Shown here piece after piece: positions 16,551-25,613 of a stretch of DNA of 64,000 bases. The notes under the pieces are model-generated. The model made no database searches and was not told the DNA's origin. It was given only the letters and a program-made list of their open reading frames with translations. The DNA comes from Anaerolinea thermophila UNI-1. Its GTDB lineage: Bacteria > Chloroflexota > Anaerolineae > Anaerolineales > Anaerolineaceae. Position numbers and translations under genes: made by a program. The DNA lies in assembly GCF_000199675.1 (NCBI RefSeq), contig NC_014960.1, positions 620,001 to 684,000 on the forward strand, written 5' to 3'. Numbering within the stretch: position 1 is the first letter of the stretch; every line of letters begins with the position of its first letter.

Positions 16551-17331
16551 ACATTTGCTGGATAAATTCAACGGCGGCTTGGACTGGGTTTGCCGCCTCT
16601 CCAGTCCGCGCAATCAGTGCCGAGCCAATGATGACCCCATCGGCAATCTGGCTGACGCGCCGGGCTTGCTGAGGTGTGCTGATGCCAAATCCCACCGCCA
16701 GAGGCACCCGCGCTACGGCGCGCGTGCGGGCAACGAATGCCTCCAGTTCGGGGGGAAGGGATTCTCTTGCCCCGGTGACGCCAGTCAGCGAGATCAGGTA
16801 GAGAAACCCCCGCGTGGTTTCGGCAATCTGGCGCGCTCTTTCCGGTGGTGTAGCAGGGGAAACCAGTGAGATCAACGCCAGTTCATAAGCGTCACACAGG
16901 GCGCGGAAGTCGGCGCTTTCCTCCGGCGGGAAATCGGGCAGGATGATGCCATCAGCGCCGGTCTGGCGGGCATCTCGCACAAAGCGCTCCATGCCATATG
17001 CCATCACCGGATTGAGATACCCCATCAGCACCACAGGCGTTTCTACACCTTGCTGGCGCAGTTCCCGTACCAGTGCCAGACAGTGGCGGGTGTTCATTCG
17101 CTGCGACAGCGCCATCTGGGTGGCGTGTTGAATAGTGGGACCATCTGCCAGCGGGTCCGAGAAGGGCATGCCCACCTCCAGAAGATCTGCTCCACTTTGC
17201 GCCAGCCCCTTCAGTACTTCCAGCGAAGTGGCGTAGTCCGGGTATCCTGCCGGGTAGTACAGAATCAGTGCTGCCCGCTGTTGGTTGCGGGCTTTTTCAA
17301 AGATCTGCGCAATTCTTTTGATCCCGCTCAT
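16504..17331 (-). CDS. trpA: tryptophan synthase alpha subunit
   Basis: A 275-residue TIM-barrel enzyme that cleaves indole-3-glycerol phosphate to indole and glyceraldehyde-3-phosphate. The family signature L-L-E-V-G-M-P-F-S-D-P-L-A-D-G-P contains the catalytic Glu, and the second catalytic Asp lies in ADGIILPDFP. Its ATG overlaps the trpB stop by 4 bases, giving 1:1 coupling of the two subunits. It is the last gene of the trp operon, and its 3' end runs 47 bases into the convergent phosphatase gene. No terminator was seen downstream. Confidence 0.96.
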   Translation of the reverse strand: MSGIKRIAQIFEKARNQQRAALILYYPAGYPDYATSLEVLKGLAQSGADLLEVGMPFSDPLADGPTIQHATQMALSQRMNTRHCLALVRELRQQGVETPVVLMGYLNPVMAYGMERFVRDARQTGADGIILPDFPPEESADFRALCDAYELALISLVSPATPPERARQIAETTRGFLYLISLTGVTGARESLPPELEAFVARTRAVARVPLAVGFGISTPQQARRVSQIADGVIIGSALIARTGEAANPVQAAVEFIQQMFTALGKEELPRFESL

Positions 17332-18548
17332 GCCCCCCTGCCTTTCAGGGCTTTGAGAACCGTTTCCAGGTCCTTGTCCCCGCGCCCGGAGAGATTCACC
17401 AGCAGGATGCTTTCACGGGGCAGGCTGGGGGCGCGGCGTATAGCTTCTGCCAGCGCATGGGATGACTCCAGGGCGGGCAAAATGCCCTCAGTACGGGCAA
17501 GGGTTTGGAAGGCTTGCAGGGCTTCTGCGTCGGTCACGCTGGTGTACTCTGCCCGTCCTATCTCCCGCAGATAGGCATGTTCAGGACCCACCGCGGGGTA
17601 GTCCAGCCCGGCGGAGATGGAATGGGTGGGCAGTACCTGCCCATCTTCATCCTGAAGCAGGTAGGTGAAGGTACCATGCAGGACGCCTGGCTTTCCACGT
17701 GCAGGGTCGGCAAAGCGCGCGGCGTGCTTTCCGCTGGCAATACCCTCGCCCCCGGCTTCCACGCCTATCAGGGCTACCTCTTCATCGTCCACAAAGGCGC
17801 TGAACAATCCAATCGCGTTGGAGCCACCCCCTACGCAGGCGATACAGGCGTCCGGCAGGCGTCCTTCGGCTTCCAGAATTTGCGCGTGGGCTTCCCGCCC
17901 GATTACGGCTTGAAAGTCGCGCACAATGGTGGGGTAGGGATGCGGTCCCAGTGCCGAACCCAGCAGGTAGTGCGTGGTGCGCACGTTGGTCACCCAATCG
18001 CGGATGGCTTCGTTGACGGCATCTTTCAGCGTGCGGGTGCCGCTTTCCACAGCACGTACCTCTGCACCCAGCAGTTTCATGCGTTGCACATTGGGCTGTT
18101 GTCGGGCGATGTCTACACTGCCCATATAAACCACGCATTCCATGTCGAGCAGAGCGGCAACCGTGGCGGTAGCTACACCGTGCTGACCGGCGCCTGTCTC
18201 GGCGACCAGGCGGGTTTTGCCCATGCGTTTTGCCAGCAGGGCTTGCCCCAGGGCGTTGTTGATTTTGTGCGCGCCGGTGTGCGTCAGGTCTTCGCGTTTC
18301 AGGTAAATGCGTGCTCCGCCCAGTTCTTCGGTCAGGCGTTTGGCAAAGGTGAGCGGGGTGGGGCGTCCCACGTAGGTTTTCAGTAGATGCGTATAGATTT
18401 CGTGAAACTCAGCATCGTTCCGGGTCTGGCGGTAGGTTTCTTCCAGTTCCTGCACAGCAGGCATGAGCACCTCGGGGATGTATTGTCCGCCAAAAATGCC
18501 AAAGCGCCCGTCTTTTTGTTGTGTGGGAATTAGTGAAAGGGTTTCCAT
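17328..18548 (-). CDS. trpB: tryptophan synthase beta subunit
   Basis: A 406-residue PLP enzyme joining indole and serine. The PLP lysine lies in THTGAHKINNALGQ (~residues 88-101), the phosphate loop is GGGSNAIG (~240) and the C-terminal NLSGRGDKD is intact. This is a canonical TrpB1 partnered with TrpA. It starts 22 bases after trpF and overlaps trpA by 4 bases. TRP leader control is described at the T-box. Confidence 0.97.
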   Translation of the reverse strand: METLSLIPTQQKDGRFGIFGGQYIPEVLMPAVQELEETYRQTRNDAEFHEIYTHLLKTYVGRPTPLTFAKRLTEELGGARIYLKREDLTHTGAHKINNALGQALLAKRMGKTRLVAETGAGQHGVATATVAALLDMECVVYMGSVDIARQQPNVQRMKLLGAEVRAVESGTRTLKDAVNEAIRDWVTNVRTTHYLLGSALGPHPYPTIVRDFQAVIGREAHAQILEAEGRLPDACIACVGGGSNAIGLFSAFVDDEEVALIGVEAGGEGIASGKHAARFADPARGKPGVLHGTFTYLLQDEDGQVLPTHSISAGLDYPAVGPEHAYLREIGRAEYTSVTDAEALQAFQTLARTEGILPALESSHALAEAIRRAPSLPRESILLVNLSGRGDKDLETVLKALKGRGA

Positions 18549-18570
18549 GGTGAATTCTCCAGTGAGGGAT

Positions 18571-19218
18571 TTATGAATGAATCAGGGCATGTTCGCAGGC
18601 TCGCACTGCGCGGATGAAGGCGCGTATCCGTTCGGGGTCTTTCTTGCCGGGTGCCGATTCTACCCCGGAAGACACATCCACCCCCCAGGGGCGCACGCGC
18701 AACACACGCTCGGCGACGTTTTCCGGCGTCAAACCGCCTGCCAGCAGGATGGGCATGCGCATTGCCAGCGGGCGGGCTATTTCCAGATTTGCCGATAAGC
18801 CTGTCCCGCCGTAGGCGCCTGGCTGATGGGCATCCAGTAAATACGCAGGCGCAGGGTGGTGAGGGGGGTAGATGTGTAGATTTTCGTCCAGTTCATCGGG
18901 CGTGGCAGGGCGCAGGGCTTTGAAGGCTTTGCCTGCAAGTTGTTCCAGGTGTGCGGGAGGTTCATCTCCGGAGAGTTGCGCCAGTGCCAACCCACAGGTG
19001 CGCAAAATGTCCTGCACTTTTTCCACAGCGTGGTTAACGAACACTCCCACGCACTGCACCGGATACCCTTTGAGGGTTTCGACGATACGCGCACACCCTT
19101 CCGGGTGAATAAAGCGCGGACTGCGTTCATAGAACACAAAGCCCAGAAAATTCGCTCCGGCTTCGGCGGCGATGAGGGCGTCTTCTTTTGTGGTCAGCCC
19201 GCAAATTTTGATATTCAT
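18571..19218 (-). CDS. trpF: phosphoribosylanthranilate isomerase
   Basis: A 215-residue TIM barrel. The catalytic Cys lies in K-I-C-G-L-T (residues 4-9), and the catalytic Asp, equivalent to D126 of known TrpF, is in the L-L-D-A-H segment. The C-terminal phosphate loop GVDVSSGVESAPGKKD is complete. It converts phosphoribosylanthranilate to CdRP. Its ATG overlaps the trpC stop by 4 bases. Confidence 0.95.
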   Translation of the reverse strand: MNIKICGLTTKEDALIAAEAGANFLGFVFYERSPRFIHPEGCARIVETLKGYPVQCVGVFVNHAVEKVQDILRTCGLALAQLSGDEPPAHLEQLAGKAFKALRPATPDELDENLHIYPPHHPAPAYLLDAHQPGAYGGTGLSANLEIARPLAMRMPILLAGGLTPENVAERVLRVRPWGVDVSSGVESAPGKKDPERIRAFIRAVRACEHALIHS

Positions 19219-20009
19219 TCTACCACTCCAATCAATTCTTTCATTTTCTCCCCCGGGTTTGCCGCAGTGACCAGTGCCTCGCCGACCAGCAGGGCGTCAA
19301 AGCCTGCATCGGCAAAACGGTGAGCATCTTCCGGGGTGTGAATACCGCTCTCAGCGACCTTAATCATGGGAGAAGGGATGAGCGGGAGAAGTCTCAGGGC
19401 GGTATACGGATCTACCTCGAACGTCCGCAGGTTGCGGTTGTTGATGCCGATGATTTCAGGCTGACAGGTCAGCACCTGTTCCAGTTCGGCTTCGTTGTGG
19501 ACTTCAACCAACGCACTCATTCCCAGTTCAGCGGCGTAAGCCATCAGATGGCGCAGAGATGCCGGCGACAGGCAGGCGGCAATCAGCAGGACTGCCGAAG
19601 CGCCCGCGGCGCGGGCTTCCAGAATCTGTATGGGGTGGAGGATGAAGTCCTTCCTCAGCAAAGGCGGGTGATGAGGCAGTGCAGCAATGGCGCGCAAGTC
19701 TTCCAGACTGCCGGAGAAGAAGCGCGCATCGGTCAGTACGCTGATGGCGGCGGCGCCGTTTTGCTGGTAACAGTGCGCCAGTTCTATCGGATTGGCAATG
19801 GGTGCCATTTGCCCGCGGGAAGGCGAAGCCCGTTTAATTTCGGCAATCAACCGCACCGGGGCGCCTGGAGGACGGCGGAGTGCCTCTCGAAAGTCCGGTG
19901 GTGGCAGGGTTTCCTGGATGTCCCGCTCCAGTTGTTCCGGGGATACGGTCTGCAGGCGTTCCTCGATCTCCCGCTGTTTGTGTGCCAGAATGGTTTCCAG
20001 GCGATTCAT
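19215..20009 (-). CDS. trpC: indole-3-glycerol phosphate synthase
   Basis: A 264-residue monofunctional IGPS. The catalytic lysine motif E-I-K-R-A-S-P-S-R-G is at about residues 58-67, with L-L-R-K-D-F-I and G-I-N-N-R-N-L later in the barrel. The N-terminal helix (I-L-A-H-K-Q-R-E-I-E-E-R) is typical. It overlaps both neighbours by 4 bases, so translation is tightly coupled. Confidence 0.96.
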   Translation of the reverse strand: MNRLETILAHKQREIEERLQTVSPEQLERDIQETLPPPDFREALRRPPGAPVRLIAEIKRASPSRGQMAPIANPIELAHCYQQNGAAAISVLTDARFFSGSLEDLRAIAALPHHPPLLRKDFILHPIQILEARAAGASAVLLIAACLSPASLRHLMAYAAELGMSALVEVHNEAELEQVLTCQPEIIGINNRNLRTFEVDPYTALRLLPLIPSPMIKVAESGIHTPEDAHRFADAGFDALLVGEALVTAANPGEKMKELIGVVE

Positions 20010-21022
20010 ACGGCTACCTGTTGAGAATAAGTCACCAGGGCTTCGAGTTTTTGCAGCGCGGCCCCGCTGGAAAGTGAGTGTTCGGCTTCTGCCAGTGCGC
20101 GGGTCAGGTCACCGCATTCGGCGGCAATGGCGGCAGCGCTGTTCAACAGGACGACATCACGGCGGGGACTGTCATCGCGGTTTTCCAGAATAGCGCGCAA
20201 AATGCTGGCGTTTTCGGCGGGTTCACCGCCGCGCAGGTCTTCGGGCGTTGCCTGCCGCAAGCCCAGGTCGCGGGCATCCAGTTCTTCGTTTTCCACCCTG
20301 CCGTCATGCAATCGGCTGATGCGGTTGGGACCGCTGGTGGAAAGTTCATCCAGCCCGCCATGACCGTGGACAACAAAGGCACCCTGCACGCCCAGTTCGC
20401 CCAGCACTTCCGCCAGCATGGAGGTCAGTTTGCCATCGTATACACCGATGAGTTGATGGGTAGCACCTGCCGGGTTGGTGAGCGGACCCAGCAGGTTAAA
20501 CAGCGTGCGCTGACCCAGTTCGCGGCGCGGGGCTACGGCGTGCTTCATCGCCGGGTGGAAACTGGGGGCAAACAGGAAGCCAATGCCCACTTCTTCAATG
20601 CAACGGGCAACCTGCTCAGGGGTGAGGTTGATGCGCACTCCCAGCGCGTCCAGCACATCGGCGCTTCCACAGCGCGAGGAGGCCGCCCGGTTACCGTGTT
20701 TGGCAACCTTCCTGCCGGTGCCGGCAATGACGAAAGCTGCGGCGGTGGAGATATTGAAGGTGTGAGCGCCATCTCCGCCGGTACCGGCGGTGTCGATCAG
20801 AGGTGTGCTCTGCACCTTGACCCGGCTGGCATGCGCGCGCATGGCGCGGGCACTGCCGGTAATCTCTTCCACAGTCTCACCTTTCATGCGCAGAGCCACC
20901 AGATACCCGCCAATTTGTGCAGGCGTGGCTTCACCGTTCATGATGATGTTCATGGCTTCTTCGGCTTCCTGCGCCGAAAGCGATTGAAAGTTCATCACTT
21001 TTGCAATGTAGGGCTTAAGCAT
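20006..21022 (-). CDS. trpD: anthranilate phosphoribosyltransferase
   Basis: A 338-residue enzyme that transfers phosphoribose from PRPP to anthranilate. The PRPP-binding D-T-A-G-T-G-G-D-G loop (~residues 79-87) and the K-H-G-N-R-A-A-S-S segment (~107-115) are complete, as is the metal-binding D-E region. It starts 18 bases after trpG and overlaps trpC by 4 bases. Confidence 0.96.
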   Translation of the reverse strand: MLKPYIAKVMNFQSLSAQEAEEAMNIIMNGEATPAQIGGYLVALRMKGETVEEITGSARAMRAHASRVKVQSTPLIDTAGTGGDGAHTFNISTAAAFVIAGTGRKVAKHGNRAASSRCGSADVLDALGVRINLTPEQVARCIEEVGIGFLFAPSFHPAMKHAVAPRRELGQRTLFNLLGPLTNPAGATHQLIGVYDGKLTSMLAEVLGELGVQGAFVVHGHGGLDELSTSGPNRISRLHDGRVENEELDARDLGLRQATPEDLRGGEPAENASILRAILENRDDSPRRDVVLLNSAAAIAAECGDLTRALAEAEHSLSSGAALQKLEALVTYSQQVAV

Positions 21023-21040
21023 GGGTTCTTCTCCTTTCGT

Positions 21041-21625
21041 TCAAAGTGGTTGTGCGGCAGGTACACGCACATCCAGAAAATTTCTGAGCAGTTGTTTTCC
21101 GTAAGGGGTGAGAATGGATTCGGGGTGGAACTGCACCCCAAAGATGGGATACTGGCGGTGGCGCAAGCCCATCAATTCGCCTGCCGAGGTGAAGGCGGTG
21201 GCTTTCAGTTCTTGAGGTAAAGGCTCGGCGACAATCAGGGAATGGTAGCGGGTGGCTTCAAAGGGGCTGGGAATGCCGGTGAAGAGATCTTCTCCGTAAT
21301 GGTAGATAGGCGAGGTCTTGCCGTGCATCAGGCGCGGCGCACGGGTGACATTGCCCCCAAAGGCGGCGGCGATGCACTGATGCCCCAGGCACACCCCCAG
21401 AAGAGGAATATGCATCCCTAACTCTCGGATGACCTCGATGGAGACCCCGGCATCCTCCGGTCCTCCTGGTCCCGGCGAGATGACGATGCGCTCCGGCTGT
21501 AGCGCGCGGATTTGCTCCAGGCTGATCTCGTTATTGCGGTACACGGCAATTTCTTCCCCCAGTTCGCCAAAAATTTGTGCCAGGTTGTAAGTGAACGAGT
21601 CGTAGTTATCCAGAATAAGCAACAT
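21041..21625 (-). CDS. trpG: anthranilate synthase glutamine amidotransferase component
   Basis: A 194-residue class I glutaminase. The nucleophile is C79 in LLGVCLGHQ, the oxyanion loop is PGPGGPEDAG and the His/Glu pair is in FHPESILT. An upstream in-frame start exists inside trpE, but GGAGGAACACC before ATG 21625 and the L-L-I-L-D-N-Y-D-S-F family start fix this site. It overlaps the end of trpE by 20 bases in another frame. It supplies ammonia to TrpE (and, if shared, to PabB). Confidence 0.95.
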   Translation of the reverse strand: MLLILDNYDSFTYNLAQIFGELGEEIAVYRNNEISLEQIRALQPERIVISPGPGGPEDAGVSIEVIRELGMHIPLLGVCLGHQCIAAAFGGNVTRAPRLMHGKTSPIYHYGEDLFTGIPSPFEATRYHSLIVAEPLPQELKATAFTSAGELMGLRHRQYPIFGVQFHPESILTPYGKQLLRNFLDVRVPAAQPL

Positions 21626-23117
21626 GGTGTTCCTCCGGTTTTTCAGCAATCTCAATGGCTTGGGCAAGCGCGCGGGCTTTATTGAGCGTTTCCTGATATT
21701 CCCGTTCAGGCTCCGAGTCCGCCACAATCCCAGCGCCTGCCTGGACGGAAATGCGCTTTCCCTGCATCACCAGTGTGCGGATGGCAATACAGGTGTCCAT
21801 ACTGCCGTCGAAGGCAAAGTAGCCTACTGCTCCCGCATAGACGCCGCGAGGTGTGGGTTCAAGGTCGCGGATGATTTGCATGGCGCGTACTTTAGGGGCA
21901 CCGCTCACCGTCCCGGCGGGAAATGTGGCGCGCATCAGGTCGAACGCATTCAGTTCCGGTCTCAGGGTACCTTCGACCTGAGAGACAATGTGCATGACAT
22001 GAGAGTAGCGTTCGATGGTCATCTGCTCACGCACCTGCACACTGCCATAGGTGCATACCCTTCCCAGATCGTTGCGCGCCAGGTCTACCAGCATGACATG
22101 CTCGGCGCGCTCTTTGGGGTCTGCCAGCAGGTCTTTTTCCAGTTGCAGGTCTGCTTCGGGGGTGGTGCCGCGCGGACGGGTTCCCGCAATCGGGCGGATG
22201 GTTGCCGTGTTGCCACTCAGGCGCACATGCATCTCCGGCGATGCGCCGATAAGGCGCAAAGGTTCTCCGGCTGTGCTGTTGGCAAAGTCAAAGTAGAACA
22301 TGTAGGGCGAGGGGTTGAGACGGCGCAGGGCGCGGTAAATCTCAAAGGGATGGGCGCTGGTAGTGCGGCTGAAGCGCTGAGAAAGCACCACCTGAAAGAT
22401 TTCCCCCGCGCGAATGGCTTCCTTTGCCTGTTCGACGGCGCTCAGGAATTGCTCTCTGGACATGTTGGACTTCATCGTGGTCATTTCTGCATGTGAGGGG
22501 TAAGAGAGGGGCAGTTCCAGGGGCTTTCGCAGGCTTGCCTGCAATTCATCCAGGCGTTGTTCGGCTTCCTGTTGGGCTTCATTGCGGGGCAGGGCGGGTT
22601 CGGGATGGGCAATGAGGATGATTTTCCCAAAGGCGTGATCGAATGCCGCCAGAGTATCCACTTCCAGAAGCAGGGCATCAGGGTACTCATACTGGGCAGG
22701 CAATGTGCCGATTCCCGCTTCAAAATAGCGTACCATTTCATAACCCAGGTAGCCTACCAGCCCGCCGCTGAAGCGCGGCAAGCCGGGGAGAACAGGGCGC
22801 TTTTTGGCGGAAAAGAGCCGTTCCAGTTGTTTGAAAGGCTCACCGCTGTAATACTCTTCCCTGCCCTGCAAATCGCTGACAATCAGACGGTCACCTTCAA
22901 TGCGATAGATCCGACGCGGACGCACACCGATAAACGAATAGCGGGCGACCTGCTCTCCACCGGTGACCGATTCCAGCAAAAAGGACGGAGAGCCGTTTGC
23001 CAGTTTCAGGTAGATGGAGACGGGGGTTTCCAGGTCGGCGGGCAGGGTGCGTACCAGTGGTGCAGGTACGCTTTTTGCCGATACGGGTAAAGACACGTGG
23101 GTCAGGGGTTGGGTCAT
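21606..23117 (-). CDS. trpE: anthranilate synthase component I
   Basis: A 503-residue chorismate-utilising enzyme. The N-terminal feedback region has S-F-L-L-E-S-V (residues ~49-55), equivalent to the LLES tryptophan-binding motif, so the enzyme is probably inhibited by tryptophan. The catalytic domain has S-Q-R-F-S-R, I-A-G-T-R-P-R-G, E-H-V-M-L-V-D-L-A-R-N-D and the GTVSGAPK signature. It is the first gene of the operon and begins after the T-box leader with a GGAGG-type site. Confidence 0.96.
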   Translation of the reverse strand: MTQPLTHVSLPVSAKSVPAPLVRTLPADLETPVSIYLKLANGSPSFLLESVTGGEQVARYSFIGVRPRRIYRIEGDRLIVSDLQGREEYYSGEPFKQLERLFSAKKRPVLPGLPRFSGGLVGYLGYEMVRYFEAGIGTLPAQYEYPDALLLEVDTLAAFDHAFGKIILIAHPEPALPRNEAQQEAEQRLDELQASLRKPLELPLSYPSHAEMTTMKSNMSREQFLSAVEQAKEAIRAGEIFQVVLSQRFSRTTSAHPFEIYRALRRLNPSPYMFYFDFANSTAGEPLRLIGASPEMHVRLSGNTATIRPIAGTRPRGTTPEADLQLEKDLLADPKERAEHVMLVDLARNDLGRVCTYGSVQVREQMTIERYSHVMHIVSQVEGTLRPELNAFDLMRATFPAGTVSGAPKVRAMQIIRDLEPTPRGVYAGAVGYFAFDGSMDTCIAIRTLVMQGKRISVQAGAGIVADSEPEREYQETLNKARALAQAIEIAEKPEEHHVAYSG

Positions 23118-23139
23118 TCCATTCCTCCTCTGGTTGGTT

Positions 23140-23487
23140 AATCAAAAAAACCTCTCCGTCCATTGGGACGAGAGAGGTTTCTCGCGGTGCCACCCAATTT
23201 AGGCTGGGGTTGGGGTTTAATCAAAATCCCCGTCGTGACGACGACGGGGAAGAAAGCCAGCCTCACTCATGGGGTACGGCGGTTCTGGATGAACCGGTTA
23301 TACCCTTTGCCCAAATAACGGCGGCAACTCCGGCGCGGGATACTCGGCACTCTGCCTTTCACCCTGCGGCTCCGGGAACCATTCCCCCTCGCGGAACGGG
23401 CAGGGCTTTCACCTTTCCCCTGCTCTCTGTACCGTCGTGGCGAAGGGTACTCTTTCCCTTCACAGCCTTTATGGTGCTCAAATGTTG
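23140..23487 (-). promoter_or_regulatory. T-box leader controlling the trp operon
   Basis: Read on the - strand, the leader contains the T-box core TGGGTGGCACCGCG (23183-23196) and a strong terminator, AACCTCTC...GAGAGGTT followed by seven T (23144-23180), that competes with it. Further upstream lie an AGAGAGCAGGGG motif (23417-23428) and a GAA-TGG-TTCCC-GGAGC element resembling a specifier loop (TGG, the Trp codon, at 23379-23381). Uncharged tRNA(Trp) would stabilise the antiterminator and switch the operon on. Core and terminator are clear; the specifier placement is by pattern and less sure. Confidence 0.9.
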
Positions 23488-23492
23488 GTTAT

Positions 23493-23521
23493 TTTATAGC
23501 AAGTTCACCGGTAAAAGTCAA
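23493..23521 (-). promoter_or_regulatory. promoter of the trp operon
   Basis: On the - strand: TTGACT (23516-23521), a 17-base spacer and TATAAA (23493-23498). This near-consensus sigma-70 promoter would start transcription at about 23486, just ahead of the T-box leader. Confidence 0.85.
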
Positions 23522-23541
23522 GCCTTTTTGGGGGCATTTTT

Positions 23542-24405
23542 TCAGGTTTTTGGCGTTTCTGAATGCCCCCTGGTTTCAGGCGCTGTGCCTTGTCCGGGGA
23601 AGCCGTGCACCAGCAGGTCCCAGCCTTGCAGGAACAGGCTGATTTGCGCCAGCGCCAGCCAGGCGAGGATGAAAGTCATCAGTACGCGGAAGATGGATAC
23701 CCAGGTGAGCAGGCGCTTTTCAAAATTCAGCAGTTTCATCTGCAGGTCTTCTACCAGGAGCAGGTATTCATCCACCACGTTTTTCATTTCCAGGACGACT
23801 TCCTCGATACCGCTCATCTGCCCGCTGATGGTTTCCAGCCCGCTTTCCATTTTGGCGTTTTCGCTACTGGCAGTTTGTACGCCCTGCTGGGCATCCTGCA
23901 GAGCGGCAGGAATATTATCCAGACTGCTGTTCACCTCGCCAATGGCAGTATGCAGGGCGACTTCCGGCGGTTTGACAAAATTGCTCAAAATGGGCACCTG
24001 GCTTAACCCGTACAGGAAGATATCCAGCGTCTGGGCGGCGGTTTGCGCGGCTTGCAGGGTGACCTGTGTGGTACGGATGGCGGCGGGCAGGGATTCGCCC
24101 AACAGGGTGTGGAAGGCTTCCAGCGCGGGGGAAAAGCCTTCTACGGTGGCGGTGACTCCATCCAGCGTTTGGTGAATGGCTGAAAGGGTTGTTTGGGCTT
24201 CCTCCAGCGAAGTGCGGGCAGTGTACAGCCCTTTGGCAGTATTGAGCAAAGCCCGTTCGGTCAAATCACCGGTGGCGATGATAGCGCTGCGGGCTTCGTC
24301 CAGAAAACGGTTGGTCAAGATGATCGCCGCGATGCTGAAAAGGACTCCCAGAATCGCCATGCCGATCAGGGTAATCCCGGTGATGCGGCTCGCCATATTG
24401 CGCAT
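23542..24405 (-). CDS. membrane protein with long coiled-coil periplasmic region, unknown
   Basis: A 287-residue protein with a membrane segment at ~residues 9-31, a long helical Ala/Thr/Ser/Glu-rich region (~40-225) that looks like a methyl-accepting-protein-type coiled coil without a signalling hairpin, and a second membrane segment at ~235-262. An AAAGGAGG motif 5 bases before the ATG fixes the start. It lies 46 bases after mnhG and may be the last gene of the Mrp operon. No family is recognised; a scaffold or sensor role is speculative. Confidence 0.65.
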   Translation of the reverse strand: MRNMASRITGITLIGMAILGVLFSIAAIILTNRFLDEARSAIIATGDLTERALLNTAKGLYTARTSLEEAQTTLSAIHQTLDGVTATVEGFSPALEAFHTLLGESLPAAIRTTQVTLQAAQTAAQTLDIFLYGLSQVPILSNFVKPPEVALHTAIGEVNSSLDNIPAALQDAQQGVQTASSENAKMESGLETISGQMSGIEEVVLEMKNVVDEYLLLVEDLQMKLLNFEKRLLTWVSIFRVLMTFILAWLALAQISLFLQGWDLLVHGFPGQGTAPETRGHSETPKT

Positions 24406-24451
24406 GAAGACCTCCTTTCCTGCATCCTGTCCGATGAAGAATACAAGCCGT

Positions 24452-24868
24452 TTAGCCTTCTTCGGTAAAGTCGTCGCCTTCAGCAGTCTCTATGCTGGGG
24501 GTGTCTTCGGCAGGATGCACCTGACTGTCCAGCGCGTGAGTAGTCAGCTGGTAATGGTTTTTCAAATCATCCCGCACCGTACCTTCCCAGAGAGGGGTGC
24601 CGTCAAAGTAGGCGGCGCGGGCAATCATATGGGCGGCAACCGGTGCAGTGAGGATCAGGAAGATAATGGTCGCCAGCGCCCGGCTGGTAATGACGAAATC
24701 CTGAAAGTGCAGGATGGTGGCAAACAACAGCGTGCCTACTCCAAGCGTTCCGGCTTTAGCCGTTGCCGACATGCGCAGGAACAAATCGGGCATGCGCAGA
24801 ATGCCGATAGAGGCAAGGAAGATGAAGAAGGCTCCCAAAAATGCCAGTCCAACAATCACAATGTTCAT
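24452..24868 (-). CDS. mnhG: Mrp Na+/H+ antiporter subunit G
   Basis: A 138-residue MnhG/PhaG-type subunit with three membrane segments (~5-25, 38-58, 63-85) and the family G-I-L-R-M-P-D-L-F-L-R-M motif at ~22-33. A hydrophilic acidic C-terminal tail (~110-138) extends beyond the usual ~110-residue length. It is the seventh Mrp gene, 11 bases after mnhF. Confidence 0.9.
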   Translation of the reverse strand: MNIVIVGLAFLGAFFIFLASIGILRMPDLFLRMSATAKAGTLGVGTLLFATILHFQDFVITSRALATIIFLILTAPVAAHMIARAAYFDGTPLWEGTVRDDLKNHYQLTTHALDSQVHPAEDTPSIETAEGDDFTEEG

Positions 24869-24879
24869 CTCCTCTCTCC

Positions 24880-25143
24880 TTACACGCGCTGTTCAATGTA
24901 GTAGGCAAAGGCTACCGTGCCCAGAAACGAAATCAGCGCCAGGATGATGGCAACATCCAGAAAAGCCGGTTGGTTGGCACGCACCGAGGCAACCGCAATC
25001 ACGCCGATAATCTCCGCGGTGATCAGATCCAGCGCCACCACCCGGTCAGGCAAGCGCGGACCGCGGATGAGCCGAATCACGGTGAAGATGAATGCCAGCC
25101 CAATCAATCCAATCACGAGTGTCCACATCCAATCCATGATCAT
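24880..25143 (-). CDS. mnhF: Mrp Na+/H+ antiporter subunit F
   Basis: An 87-residue, three-helix MnhF/MrpF subunit. The R-L-I-R-G-P-x-L-P-D-R-V-V-A-L-D segment (~26-40) is the family signature, including the Asp important in MrpF. It overlaps mnhE by 4 bases. Confidence 0.92.
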   Translation of the reverse strand: MIMDWMWTLVIGLIGLAFIFTVIRLIRGPRLPDRVVALDLITAEIIGVIAVASVRANQPAFLDVAIILALISFLGTVAFAYYIEQRV

Positions 25144-25613
25144 TCGAACAACTCCATGATGCGTCTTTCATAATCCTGCTTAATTTTCTGGATAAATTCT
25201 TCCGGACTTTCCAACCACAGCGTGTGGACGAAGAGTAATGTTCGGTCACTGGAAACATCCAGCGAGAGCGTTCCCGGTGTGAGGGTGAGTAAATTCATCA
25301 GCAGAGAAATCTCTGCCGGGCTTTTCAGGCTGAGCGGGACGCCAACCACGGCAGGGCGGAGCCTGGGTCGGGGCGAAAGCACAGTGACCGCAACGCGGAG
25401 ATTGGCGAGGAAAATTTCCCACGCCATGAAAAGGATAAATTCCACTGCTCGGGGAAAGCGTCGAAAATAGCGCGTCTGGGGACGCCGGGAGAAGGCAAGC
25501 CACAGGATGAGGTAAGCCAGGGCAAACCCTCCGATGAGGTTTTCCGGCTCAAAATTCCCCGTCAGTGCGCCCCAAGCAATGGCAAGCAAAACATTCAGCA
25601 AAAAGAGCCTCAT
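25140..25613 (-). CDS. mnhE: Mrp Na+/H+ antiporter subunit E
   Basis: A 157-residue MnhE-type subunit: two N-terminal membrane helices, then the L-T-L-T-P-G-T-L-S-L-D-V segment (~110-121) and a cytosolic helical tail (F-I-Q-K-I-K-Q-D-Y-E-R-R). It overlaps mnhD and mnhF by 4 bases each, so translation is coupled. Confidence 0.92.
   Translation of the reverse strand: MRLFLLNVLLAIAWGALTGNFEPENLIGGFALAYLILWLAFSRRPQTRYFRRFPRAVEFILFMAWEIFLANLRVAVTVLSPRPRLRPAVVGVPLSLKSPAEISLLMNLLTLTPGTLSLDVSSDRTLLFVHTLWLESPEEFIQKIKQDYERRIMELFE

Noticed and set aside
23530..23570. GGGGGCATT...AATGCCCCC inverted repeat as a terminator
   Set aside because: A 21-base loop and no T-run on either strand. It lies across the end of the coiled-coil gene and was left out as a terminator.
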